Source of the DNA: Litsea cubeba
Taxonomy: Eukaryota; Streptophyta; Magnoliopsida; Laurales; Lauraceae
Length of the DNA: 64,000 bases
Assembly (NCBI GenBank): GCA_012931725.1
Contig: CM022946.1
Coordinates: forward strand, 139,948,603 to 140,012,602
Direction: 5' to 3'
The first letter of the stretch is position 1. Each line of letters opens with the position of its first letter. Under the pieces are notes generated by a model, which searched no databases, was not told the origin of the DNA, and saw only the letters and a program-made list of their open reading frames with translations. The position numbers were made by a program, and so were the translations under genes. Positions 10,055 to 20,603 of this stretch are shown here, piece by piece.

Positions 10055-12071
10055 TGAAAGAAACTGTGATTCAGATCTGAACTTCACTAAGGAAGGACGT
10101 CCATGGCTGATTTTTATCAAAATAGGTTTTAATAAATTTGATCTTGGCAGCATAAATCAGCCATGTTGATCGCTTAATAACTCCATGAATTCATGACCAA
10201 TAAGTGTATAATTAAAGGAGATTCATGAAGACTATTACCTTGAAGATTTGTAGACTTCGAATCTCTGAAATAATAGATCCAAAGGGCCGAACTCAGACTT
10301 GCAATTAGCAAACAACTTGCTGGAATTTTCTGCAGTAGAGTTGCTTTTGATCTTCTTCTCTATCTCACTTCCAAATCTGATTGGCTAAGATGGTGGGATC
10401 TTAATCTAGATTTCTAGATGGGATTTGAGAACCTTTTTCTATGGAAAAATCTCAAACCACAAACTCTCTTCAATGAAGAAGAAAAGGGGCTGGACGTGTG
10501 GAACCTTTTGTAGCATAGGGATGGACATCCAAGGGGGTGGGTTTCCTCTTTTATAGAAACTTTTGGATTGCTTTCCTAAAAATTTATCTCTTCTAATTCT
10601 CAGAGATGTCCTAAAAGGAAAGTATAATCTAAAGATTTATTTCCTTTTAGATACACTCTAATTAGAAAAGGAAACTAAAGGAACATCCCACAAACTTTGG
10701 TAATTAGTAGTCCTAGTTGCACAACACTTACTAATTTAAGTTTCTAATTCAAAAAGGAAACTTTCTTATAGGAATACTAATTTAAAGAGGAGTCCAACCT
10801 TCCAAGTAGAGAGACCTACTCAAAATTGGAAACCTTACCCATGGAATTCCCATTATGGACGTCCCACATCCTAATGCACACCATGGCCCACTAATAATTT
10901 ATCTAGAATTAGATTCATGTATGCCATCAAAGGCCTATTTGAAGTTAAGCTCAAAATTATTTTTCCACTAAAATAATTCAACCATATGTCATCTAAACAA
11001 CTTAGGAAATCATGCCAATCTTGGAAAGTGACTAGAGAAGGGACCAAAAGACATATTTGCCATTGGCTCCCAAAATGACCAAAATGTCCATGCTAAACCC
11101 ATAGCAACATTAAGACCATTTTAACCTTAACTCATTCCACTAAAGAGTTATGGTTGAACTCCAGGGACAAATATATAATATAATAAGCTCGTCATAAAAT
11201 GACAGTTGTCTTCGACCTACTAAGTGTAATGACCTGAATGCCCCTCTATGTAACATCCATAATCAAGTCAGGTTATCCAATGTACTATCAACCTTCTCGA
11301 TTACATCTAAACCTTAGAACTTCATATCCTTAACTTAATCATCATCCGGATATCATTCTCTTGGTCCAGGGAGCGAGCCACAAGTTCAATATCCATATGG
11401 AACATCCATATACTAAGATCTTAGATTTTGATGATTAATCGGATAATTCTAAGGGTATGATCATTCCATCATTAGATGGCATAGATTCTTTATTGCATCT
11501 GCACGTCCCAACTGATCAAGTCCGAGTACCCAAAACACAGAGCTGTTGACCCATGAAAAGAATCTCACCCATAGTGAATTAAAGCACAAGAACTTGACTT
11601 CGTCAGTTCATCCACAAATGCTCAAGATTAAGAGCAATGGTCACTCAGTAGCATGAGGTGACTTGATCTCTCTCAGTGATAGTACTATTTTAGAGATCAC
11701 ACCTACCATGGTCATGTTCAATGCATTGCATATGCACTAATGAGATAAATCCAGGAAAGTCCTCCCATGACTTAGGTAAGTCACCCTGAATACAGGAGAG
11801 TCTCTCACTATAACTTATACCAAGATGAAGTGCCCAGCTCCATCTCTCAGTTATGAACAAATATGTTGTTTCCAGTGTCCATGAATCAGACCTACCTGTG
11901 TGTAGGCACTACACACCTAATTCATTCACTAGAAACAATGGGCCTTACACAACCATACATATATACATGTTCAAAGAGAAAAGAGTCATTCCATTAAATA
12001 ACCAGTAAATATCCAGTAACAAAGGATGAGAGTGCAGCTAGTGGGCTTTAGGGCATACACCAATCCCAACA
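10055..12071 (-). repeat. Copia-3 3' LTR (left copy)
   Basis: 2,017 bp, starting TGAAAGAAACTG and ending ATCCCAACA on the + strand. It matches 40919-42936 throughout. No gene is visible inside. The inner flank at 12072-12085 (aactcccacttgca) is, on the - strand, a purine-rich tract (tgcaagtgggagtt) that serves as the PPT. Confidence 0.95.
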
Positions 12072-12085
12072 AACTCCCACTTGCA

Positions 12086-12573
12086 CTAAAGATCACTACT
12101 TCCTAACCTAACACCCATAGACTCAACATGAGAAGTAAAGACTTTCTCAGTAAGAGTCTTAGTGAATGGGTCAGCTAAGTTATTCGCTGAAGCAATATGC
12201 TCCACCACTATTTCTCCATCATGAATGAATTCCCGGATCAAGTGGTACTTTCTCTGAATGTGCTTGCCTTTCTTGTGATTCCTGGCTCTTTGCACTGTGC
12301 TACAGCACCAGTGTTGTCGCAGTACATGACAATCGATTTCTGCACTGCAGGAACAACTCCTAATTCCAATAGGAATTTTCTGAGCCATACTGCTTCCTTC
12401 GCAGCTTCCGATGCCGCCACATACTCTGCTTCCATGGTAGAATCAGCAGTACAGGATTGCTTGACACTCCTCCATGATATAGCCCCTCCTGATAGAGTAA
12501 AAATGTATCCTGAAGTAGACTTTCTGGCATCTCTATCAGATTGGAAATCAGAGTCTGTATACGCCAAAGGCGT
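12086..12573 (-). pseudogene. Copia-3 RNase H, C-terminal part
   Basis: Continues the RT/RNase H frame across the Tat-B insertion (TSD GGCGT at 12569-12573). Motifs are AYTDSDFQSDRDARKSTSGY, SWRSVKQSCTADSTMEAEY, YCDNTGAVAQ and the end HIASANNLADPFTKTL. Catalytic acidic residues of copia RNase H (D in TDSD, E in MEAEY, D in CDN) are present. A frameshift near 12260 separates the two overlapping reading frames. Confidence 0.85.
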
Positions 12574-13596
12574 TGTTGACACCAAAAATGTCACTTTGCC
12601 TCTTCAAGATCCAAAGAGCTACATGAAGTCGCAACCTGCCATAAATAGGCAATGCTACTTCCAAAAATCAAATCTTGTCAGAATCAAACAAAAACTGCAA
12701 GATCCTTCAAGACAGCCAAAAGAGGAGTACACAAGAAGTTTCGGGCCATTTCAAAATCATTTGGTCTAACTTCGCTTCTCCGACAGCTAAAAAGGAGCTC
12801 TCGGCGGCAAAAGCATCGGAGACACCAAATCTTCGATCAGAGCCGATGGATGGTCTCAAAATACTTCCAAAAGGCTCCACGTCAAGTTCCGAGTCAAACC
12901 GACAACGTTTGACCCTACATCAACCCTCGAACAGCTAAATCAAGCCTCTCGGCGGCAAGAACCACCAAGGCCATTACTCATCAGATAGAGGATATGGACG
13001 GCTTCAAAATGCTTATAAAGGGCTACACGTCAAATTTCAGGTCATTTCGACAAAATTTGACCATAGTTTGACGCTCGGAAGCCAAATCAGGCCTCTCGGC
13101 GGCAAAGCTCTTCTGGACCATGGTTTCCAAGACAGAGCCTATGGATCATCTTAAAATGACTCCAATAGGTTCCCTATCAAATTTCAAGTCAATCGGACAT
13201 CGGTTGACCGCACATCAAACCGCGACATCTTCATCGCGACAAAAGCAAGTCTACTGGTGATAGGACCCCAAACGGCATCAGAACTCAAAAAAAAAAGCCT
13301 ATGGTTGGTCTTATTTATTGCTCAGGAGGCTTCACACCAAATTTCAGGTCATTCCAACATCGTTTGACCCAGTTTCCGCTTCTGACGGAAAATCGGCAGC
13401 TCTGCGCGACAAAGTCTTCGGCTTTCTCAGGAAATTGGAAACTTTGCAAAATAAAATGCAAGGATTCTCATCAGGTTTCCTACAAAGAAATCAGGCCAAT
13501 AAATGGTCAAAATGTCAAGGAAAAATACAGAAGAAGAAAGAATCGAAAAACAGCAAAAACGGACACAAAACGGGACACAAAGGGGGGAAAACCCCC

Positions 13597-13624
13597 CCAG
13601 GGTCGCAGGCCCCTGCGACCCTGG
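13597..13624. repeat. Perfect 13-bp GC-rich hairpin in Tat-B 5' LTR only
   Basis: Arms CCAGGGTCGCAGG and CCTGCGACCCTGG with a 2-base loop. The partner LTR (near 34180) and the Tat-A LTR (near 60905) lack it. Those LTRs read straight from one GGGTCGCC block into the next. Confidence 0.8.
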
Positions 13625-14323
13625 GCCAGGGTCGCCGGCGACCTTGGAGCCCGGGGTCGCCGGGAAGGCCCCGGAAACCCCGGTTTTCACCGTTTTTTCG
13701 CGATTCGAAGCACCCAGCCTCTGGTATTTTCCAAAATTCATACTTTTGAGACACCAAATCCTCCGACATCCGTCCAAAACACGGGTCAATCATCAAGAGT
13801 ATCGAAAACAATATTGATCGCCACCCGGTCAACCAAAAAAAGGTGTGCTTTCTACCCGACCGATCGAGAAATCGACAGGACAGATGGCACCGACCCGCTG
13901 TTGGCAACAAACACCTGAAATTACATGGCAATCTGATGTCGATCTACATGAAGATCCATCGATGATCATCACCAGAAGAATCCCAAAAGACGCGGCACGG
14001 CCCGCGACTCTTCAGATGCTCGGCGACCACTTAATGCGATTAATTGACTAGCTTTATTACAGTCATTAATCCATTTCTTTGGACGGACCAATCAGAAGCA
14101 AGCATCTGGGAGTTACAAGTCAAGAGATTCATGGCATTTAACCCACGAAACTCCTCCCATCATGGCGATTAAAGGCGATTAAATGCCCTCAATCTCCTCC
14201 GGCCAATCAGAAGCCAAGAAAAAGGAGTTACAAAATAAAGAATTCAATTTTGTAACTCCTCCCTTTATGTAGCTTTATGACAATTAAGGCTCATAAACCC
14301 TCCTAAATGGCTACCTAAAAGCC

Positions 14324-14331
14324 TATAAATA
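14324..14331 (+). promoter_or_regulatory. TATA box of Tat-B 5' LTR
   Basis: TATAAATA followed by GGAGAGCTCTCC, then an AGAGAGAGA tract. The same arrangement occurs in the 3' LTR (34878-34885) and the Tat-A LTR (61599-61606). Confidence 0.75.
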
Positions 14332-14830
14332 GGAGAGCTCTCCAAGAAGAAAACAGAGAGAGAGAAGATCGAAGAAAGAAAATCACAGACAAAGCAAAAA
14401 AATTCAAAGAAAGAAAAGAGAGAAAACTCTGCGGAAGTTCTACACCGGCCACCACTACAAGGTGACAAAAGTCCCTTGGGGGTACCCGCCCCCCCCAAGG
14501 TCCTTGCCTTCTCCTCCTGCCTCCAATGGCTTAGATGTGGCTTTTCAAGCCCGTCTACTCGGCTTTTTATTGGACATAGGACCTTCTTTTGGTCTTTGTT
14601 CTCTAAAAACCTGAGGTTATAGCCAAGCCAAGCGAATCAATAGCATCCTCTGTTCTCATTTGCATGGATGGTGGCGAAGCCCACATATGGCTTGCGACCG
14701 TCAATCTGAACGGGTCCCCCACAATCTCCTGAGAAGTTAGATCCTCCTTTTCTTGCTTTTCATTGTAGTTTGTATTTTTTTAAAGAGGCAAAAATCACAA
14801 CTCTTGTCTTTCATTATTGATAAGGATTAT

Positions 14831-14910
14831 AAATCGGCTATAATCGCCAAAATCGGCTATAAACGCCAAAAATCGGCTATAAACGCCCAAATCGGCTATA
14901 AATGCCAAAA
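14831..14910. repeat. About 19-bp tandem repeat, aatcggctataaacgcca
   Basis: Four units in the LTR, about 500 bp past the TATA box. Also four units at 35384-35460 and two at 62101-62135. Related units (ccggctataaatgccac, ccggctatcaatgccac) recur in the spacer after pol at 26805-27085 and 47135-47300. Confidence 0.8.
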
Positions 14911-15428
14911 AAATCGCCTTTCACGGCAAACCAAGAAAATGTCTCTTTTCTTAAATATATGTGCAATGTAAAACTTGAAAGAAGTTGATTTCCTTTTTGC
15001 TTGCGAAGGTTGATCTCCGGATCACCACTTGCAATTCCAAGTAAAATAGAAAATCTGGCACACCCACACAACAAAAATGTTGATGCACGCCCTTTCCCCC
15101 CGGTTACGAAAGGGTCGGACCCAACGGACTCCCACGTCCGCCGACCTCGGTAGGAACCGAGCAGGAGCGCGGTCCATCAAGCTGGCTCCACCCGGTGGGA
15201 CCCGTTCATTTAAGAACAGGATGCTAGAAATAGAATATTTGCATATCATATCTTTTGCTCTATGCTTATATTTCTTTTCTCGATTCCTTGGTTACTTTAT
15301 AATTGGTGGCCATGTTGGATTCCGCATCTAAAAAAAAATGAGATGAGATTTTTTGGAAATTTCTAATTCTTTGAATTCATTTCCACTTTTTCTCTTTTCA
15401 AAAAAAAAAAAATAGATTTCTCAGTTTG

Positions 15429-15725
15429 GATTCAAAATTGAGAAACCTTGATCCGTTCTTATCGTTCATCGCGCTTGCAGAAATGTTGAGCCTGTTCGAC
15501 TAAGGTTTTGGGCCATCGTTTCTCTTCGATGAGTTCATTAAAGATCTAAAAAAAAATATATATATATATAAAATAAAAAAAAATCAGATTTTTCATTTTT
15601 GAATTCAAATTGAGAAACCTTGATCCGTTCCTATCATTCATCGCGCTTGCAGAAATGTTGAGCCTGTTCGACTAAGGTTTTGGGCCATCGTTTCTCTTCG
15701 ATGAGTTCATTAAAGATAAAAAAAA
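15429..15725. repeat. Two-unit leader repeat, about 160 bp
   Basis: Units starting ttcaaaattgagaaacc (15429) and ttcaaattgagaaacc (15603), each running through 'gagcctgttcgactaagg' to 'gagttcattaaagat' and an A/TA-rich tail. Tat-D begins exactly at the 'taaagat' of this unit. Confidence 0.85.
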
Positions 15726-16129
15726 AATATATATATATAAAAATAAAAAAAAAGACATAGACCACTAAGGTTAAACCAACTGCGTTCTTTGATCATGGTT
15801 GATTCAAGAAAAGCCTTGTCCAGAGTGTGGAGACAGCTTGACTGTTCTAGGCAAGGGTCCTCCAAACGGGTTCATTAAGTAATCCTACCCTTACCTGGGG
15901 GCAATTCTATCAATCAAGATTTCATAAGACCGGGTTAGGAGGCCTATGTGTACTCTCTCGTCTTTTAAATAAATTTTTTAAAAAATAAAACTTTTAAAAA
16001 ATAAAAATTTCAAAAAAAAATTTCAAAAAAAAAATCTTAAAAAAATATATAAAATAAATAAATAAATAAATAAAAAAGATTTTTTTTTAAAAAAAAAATC
16101 TTCAAAAAAAAAAAAAAAAAAAAAACTTC

Positions 16130-16557
16130 CGTCATTTTGGGTTTAGATTGGAGAAATCTTTGTTTTCTCCTTTCTGAGCACTGGCGCTCGCGGAAATCGC
16201 TGAGCCCGTGTTCAGATTGGAGTGCCTTTTGCTCTCTTTGATGAACCCGATTTTGGCCTTTCAAAAAAAAACTCGTCATTTTTGGATTCAGATCCGAGAA
16301 ATTATGGTTCATTTCTTTCTGAGCACTGGCGCTCGCGGAAATCGCTGAGCCCGTGTTCAGATTGGAATACCATTTGCTCTCTTTGATGAACCCGATTTTG
16401 GCCTTTCAAAACAAAAAACTCGTCATTTTTGGATTCAGATCCGAGAAATTATGGTTCATTTCTTTCTGAGCACTGGCGCTCGCGGAAATCGCTGAGCCCG
16501 TGTTCAGATTGGAATACCATCTGCTCTCTTTGATGAATCCAATCTTGACCTTTCAAA
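16130..16557. repeat. Three-unit leader repeat, about 147 bp
   Basis: Units begin cgtcatttt at 16130, 16274 and 16421 and contain 'gagcactggcgctcgcggaa' and 'gctctctttgatgaacccga'. Tat-D has two units (62774 and about 62925). The last unit of Tat-A is at the left window edge. Confidence 0.9.
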
Positions 16558-16946
16558 ATAGAGAATCTCATCTCATGGATGCAGTCTCAAAACATTTGTG
16601 TCTAGCGGTACTAGTACGCCCTTTTGGGGTCTACTGTATTGCGACCGGCACATCTGTAACTCCAACTTTATATTCTTCTTACCTCGAGCAAGCTTTGCTT
16701 CTCGATAAGTCGAATTTAAGTTCCCAATTGCTTCTAGCAGTCACTGGGATGCCCATTCTGGGCTTACCATACCTACGATCAGAACAATTGTACCCTCTAT
16801 GGCGTTTTGCCTTCCTCATATTGCTTGGGACATCTCCCTCGAGCAATTTGAAAAGACGAAACCATAGAACTTCCCATTTATGATCATTATATTCTTGTGA
16901 TTACTAATGGATGTGGTCTTGTTTCAGAAATTTTCGAAAACTAACA

Positions 16947-19900
16947 ATGGCAGCTTCACTAACCATTACTTTCGATGAAAACAAGCACCAACTCATGCTT
17001 CAACAGAAGCAAACTACGCGCACCTACAAGCGCCCCATCAGCTGCCGAAGCGCCAACTCCCTCGGCAACTCTCTGAACTTCGGGTCGACCTTGACTCCCC
17101 GGACTATCGTCTTTGGGACGCTGGGACCATTCCCACTTCCCGAAGAACAAACTGCTCCCTCTAAGAAGCAGAAAATCGCCTCTCAACGTGTCACTACCGT
17201 GACACCAAAGGCGAGCACCAGAAGGCCTGAAGCCCGTGGCACCCCCACGAAGCCTCGACCTGCAAGCAACCAGGTCTATCCCAAGACTTGGTCCCCAAGA
17301 CCTTCACCAAAACAAAGAAGGTCCCAAACATCCACTAAGCCAGCATTCCTGGCCCCACTCAAGGAGAACCAGTTCTACCCTCTTGCTTACATGAAAGAGG
17401 AGAGACCCATCTCCAACCTGACTCTCAAGTCAAACCAGCATGAGCCGGCTTGTTCCTACAAGCCCAAGATCAGATCATGCATCACAAGGCCTCTGCAAGC
17501 CCTTGCTAAGGCCTACAAACCTGCAGTTCGACCCTTCATCTCTACGGGGGCCGAACTCCAAAAATTCAAAGCTTCGCTGCAACAGGTGAAGGACAGGGTT
17601 CGCATCCTGTCCTTGCCCAGCTACAAAGAAAACAGGCTCGGCTGCTGCGCCCGAGGGAGCACATCCTTCATCGTCAAAGCCCAGCCAGAGCTGACCGAAG
17701 CTTAAATTACTTGTCGTATATGCCGCCGTGCGTCATACCGGCAAAAGAGACTAAAGAAGCAAAGGACCCAGCCTCCTACACTCCAAGTCTCTCCCAAATG
17801 GGTCGAAAAAGAAAGACCCAACCAAGTTGTTGCCGTCCATATGGTTGGAAAAACCAGAAGGCGCCCAAAGTCAGCAACAAAAATCCATGTCCGACGTCCG
17901 ATGACCCGCAGCGTCTCCAGGACAAGAAGACATTCAGAAGAATCCCCTGCTCCTTCAAGCAAAGGACAGCAGAGTGATCCTTCCTCAAGCTCTTCTTCAA
18001 AAAGAATGAGCCCCAGCTCAGTCACCAGGACAGTTTCTTCGTTCGAATCACGAAGGATGAATGTCTTGGCTACAAATTCTGAGCCACCACCCCGCAATCC
18101 ACCTCCAGAAGAAGCGATCACCCACATCCAGCAGTTGGAACAAGGCCAGCAGAGGATTGAAACTCTGATGGAAAACCTTCTCCTCGCCTTCCAAAGTCAG
18201 GCGAACAATGAACCTCCTCCGAATCATCAAGACGATGAGGTAAATGGAGAAGAAAATGAGTCACGCGCCCTTACCAAAAAGGACGTATACAGTATCCTCG
18301 CCAAAGCAAAAGAAAAGGATATACTCAAGGAGCATGGGATCAAGCCACCATATCCCTTATGGATGGACTCGGTCCCGTTCCCCACCAAATTCAAGCATCC
18401 TACTCTCCAAACATATACGGGGAAAGGATCAGCCAGACAGCACGTCATCCACTTCAAGATCCTGACGGGAGCTATCGCGGATCAAGATGCACTCAAGATC
18501 CGCCTCTTTGCAAGTACCCTAAAAGGTACGGCCTTCGATTGGTACTCCACTCTGCCGGAGGACTCAATCCAAAACTGGGCCATGCTAGAGACACGCTTCC
18601 TGACTCACTTCAAAGGTGAGGATCATCCCGCTACTATGGCTCAGCTGTGCAGCCTAAAACAGGGGGAGAATGAATCAACATATGACTTCATTCACAAGTG
18701 GAAAGCAATGGCAAACAAATGCTCTGATGTATTGCCACAAGCATCGCTAATTGACATTTGCCGAAACAATATGAGAGCTAGAATCCGCTCCATGATCATC
18801 GGCAACAAATCAAAAAACATGGGAGAACTCCTAGAAGCTTCCATGGAAGCTGAAACGGTGATTAAAGACCTCAACAGTCAGAAATCATCAAGAAAAGAGC
18901 CAACCGCCATTGCAACCTCTAAACCGAAGAAAAAAGAGGTCCTCAATGTGCAGACCAAGTCAGCTCCTCAGCCACCAAAGAAAGCTGAAAACAAAGCTGT
19001 GGGTAAGAGACCTGAATTCTCAGATGCCTTCAAAGAACGAGTAGAGAAGAAATACCCGTTTGATGAAGACGTTGATGAAATCTTCGGAGCTCTTATGGCA
19101 AACGGCAAGCTCACCTTGCCTGAACCAAAAAGACCGGGTGATGTTGGCAAAACCAACGATCCTCGGTACTGTCCATACCACCAGATGATCTTGCATCCTC
19201 TCAATCAATGCTTCGTTGTGAGAGACAAAATAAATGAGATGTGGAATAACGGAGTCATCACCTTTGACAAAAACTATGGGTCTACCTCCGTCAACATGGT
19301 GGCATGTGGACAAACATCAAAATCACCGAAGAAAAAGATCATTACTTCCTTCAAGGTGATAAACACAATCCAAGCGTCCGAGGAGCTGGTTCCTTACCCG
19401 ACACCAGACGGACAACCCATATGGGTACATCCCGATCTCCTAGAAGATGAAAATTGGGAGGTCATGAAAACAAAGCCTACAGCTCAACAGCGAAGGCAGG
19501 CTAGGAAGCATCTCCTCAAGCTCAAACGGCAAGAGAAGACCCAGCCAAAACTAGAGGTCAAAGAAAAGGCAGAGGCTTCCTCTACCACTTCACCGGAGGC
19601 AACAAAAACATCCCTTCCAGAGACTTCAAAGGGGGTAAGAAAATTCACTCTCAGTGATTTCATGCCACCTCAATTCAAAGAAGCCATGCAGGAGGCATCA
19701 TACTCTTGCAATTCGGTAGTTGGATTCTACATTGATGGATATGAGTCCAGCGACACCGATGATGGATTCGAATCCAACTACACAGATGAGTGGGAGGAGT
19801 CCCTTGAAACAGGAGAATATCTCTCCGATGAAGAATGGGTTCCTGAGTCTCATCTTATGCCAGTAATCTGGTATAATCCTCTACAGCCACAAGGATCCTG

Positions 19901-20603
19901 GTCTGATGATGAAGAAGGCCAAGAGGCTGTACAAGAAAATGCTGCTGACTCAGCACCTCTCATTACTCCAGTGGGAATCAACCATGTTGAGCCACAAAGA
20001 GTTGATGAAGAAGAAGATCCGGCTCCCATGCCTGATCTTGAAGAATATGCAAGGATCTTGCAGCATCTTACTCTAGAACAAGAGCAAGACCGCGTCAACG
20101 AGCCTCCTCGCAACCCAGAGCCTGAAGTCCCTGAAGACCACCAGGTACATTCTCCCTTAACTCCTGAAAATGGAGAAAATTGCTGGATAGACGATCCTCT
20201 TACATCCGAGGATGAGTCTGACTCCGATCAGGCAACGTCTCCCATCAGAGCTTCCTGTAATATGATAATTTGGGATTATAGCTCTTCCGAAGCATCGTCT
20301 GATGAGAGCACATACACTCCGGCGACGCCTAGCAATGTATCTTCTGAAGCCACCTCGTCTCACGTGACTTTCACTGAGATGACACCCCCTCAGGTTTCTT
20401 CTCCTGAGACTGTGACTTCAAAGTTTACACCCTTCCTGACTGAAGAATTCCCAGCTATTGATGCTTGGGATGATGAATTAGTCAACGAAGAAGAAAGGTT
20501 GCTGGATGCTGTTCAGGACTTGTTCCCGGAAAATGCTCCGTGCAACACAATCACTGAGGATGGCAACTCTGCTGCTGATTCATCCTCAGCAAATGAAAAA
20601 TGA
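16947..20603 (+). pseudogene. Tat-B gag (long, acidic tail)
   Basis: The start is the ATG at 16947 (MAASLTITFDENKHQL), shared with Tat-A. A basic N-terminal third is followed by CRICRR (about 17715), a coiled/Gln-rich stretch, the gag core (about 18370-18890: FPTKFKHPTL, FDWYSTLPED, TRFLTHFKGE), the zinc-type motif CPYHQMILHPLNQC (19171-19212) and a very acidic Ser/Glu/Asp tail (19730-20600). At about 1,219 codons it is much longer than usual gypsy gags. Two in-frame stops break it: TAA at 17703 (GAT CAA in Tat-A) and TGA at 20601 (CGA in Tat-A). Both copies otherwise share one frame into protease, so the ancestral gag and pro were a single ORF. Confidence 0.85.

Larger units (their letters stand above)
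12574..15179 (+). repeat. Tat-B 5' LTR
   Basis: 2,606 bp, TGTTGACACC...GTCCATCA. TATA box at 14324. A GC-rich tract with a perfect hairpin lies at 13597-13624, TATA-like minirepeats at 14831-14910, and a promoter-downstream purine-rich stretch around 14341-14440. It is 32 bp longer than the 3' LTR, mainly because of the hairpin insert near 13600. Short ORFs here recur in every LTR copy of the family and are not genes. Confidence 0.95.
15180..16946 (+). other. Tat-B leader (PBS region, repeats, low-complexity tracts)
   Basis: The candidate PBS starts at about 15183 (TGGCTCCACCCGGTGGGACC), a few bases after the LTR. I could not match it to a named tRNA with certainty. After it come two copies of a 160-bp repeat (15429-15725), A/T-rich and TAAA/AAAT microsatellite sequence (15960-16125), three copies of a 147-bp repeat (16130-16557) and a unique stretch that ends in TTGTTTCAG 24 bases before the gag ATG. 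Confidence 0.75.

Noticed and set aside
13301..13918. 205-codon Arg/Lys-rich frame in the Tat LTR, possible gene
   Set aside because: Recurs in altered frames in every LTR copy and lies in noncoding LTR sequence.
14831..14910. Possible telomere-like or satellite array
   Set aside because: Only four 19-bp units confined to Tat LTRs. The unit is unrelated to the plant telomere repeat.
16500..16883. 127-codon frame upstream of gag in Tat-B, possible extra leader ORF
   Set aside because: Tat-A and Tat-D both carry one more base (TTCGCG) in the middle of it, which breaks the frame, and it has no recognisable domain.
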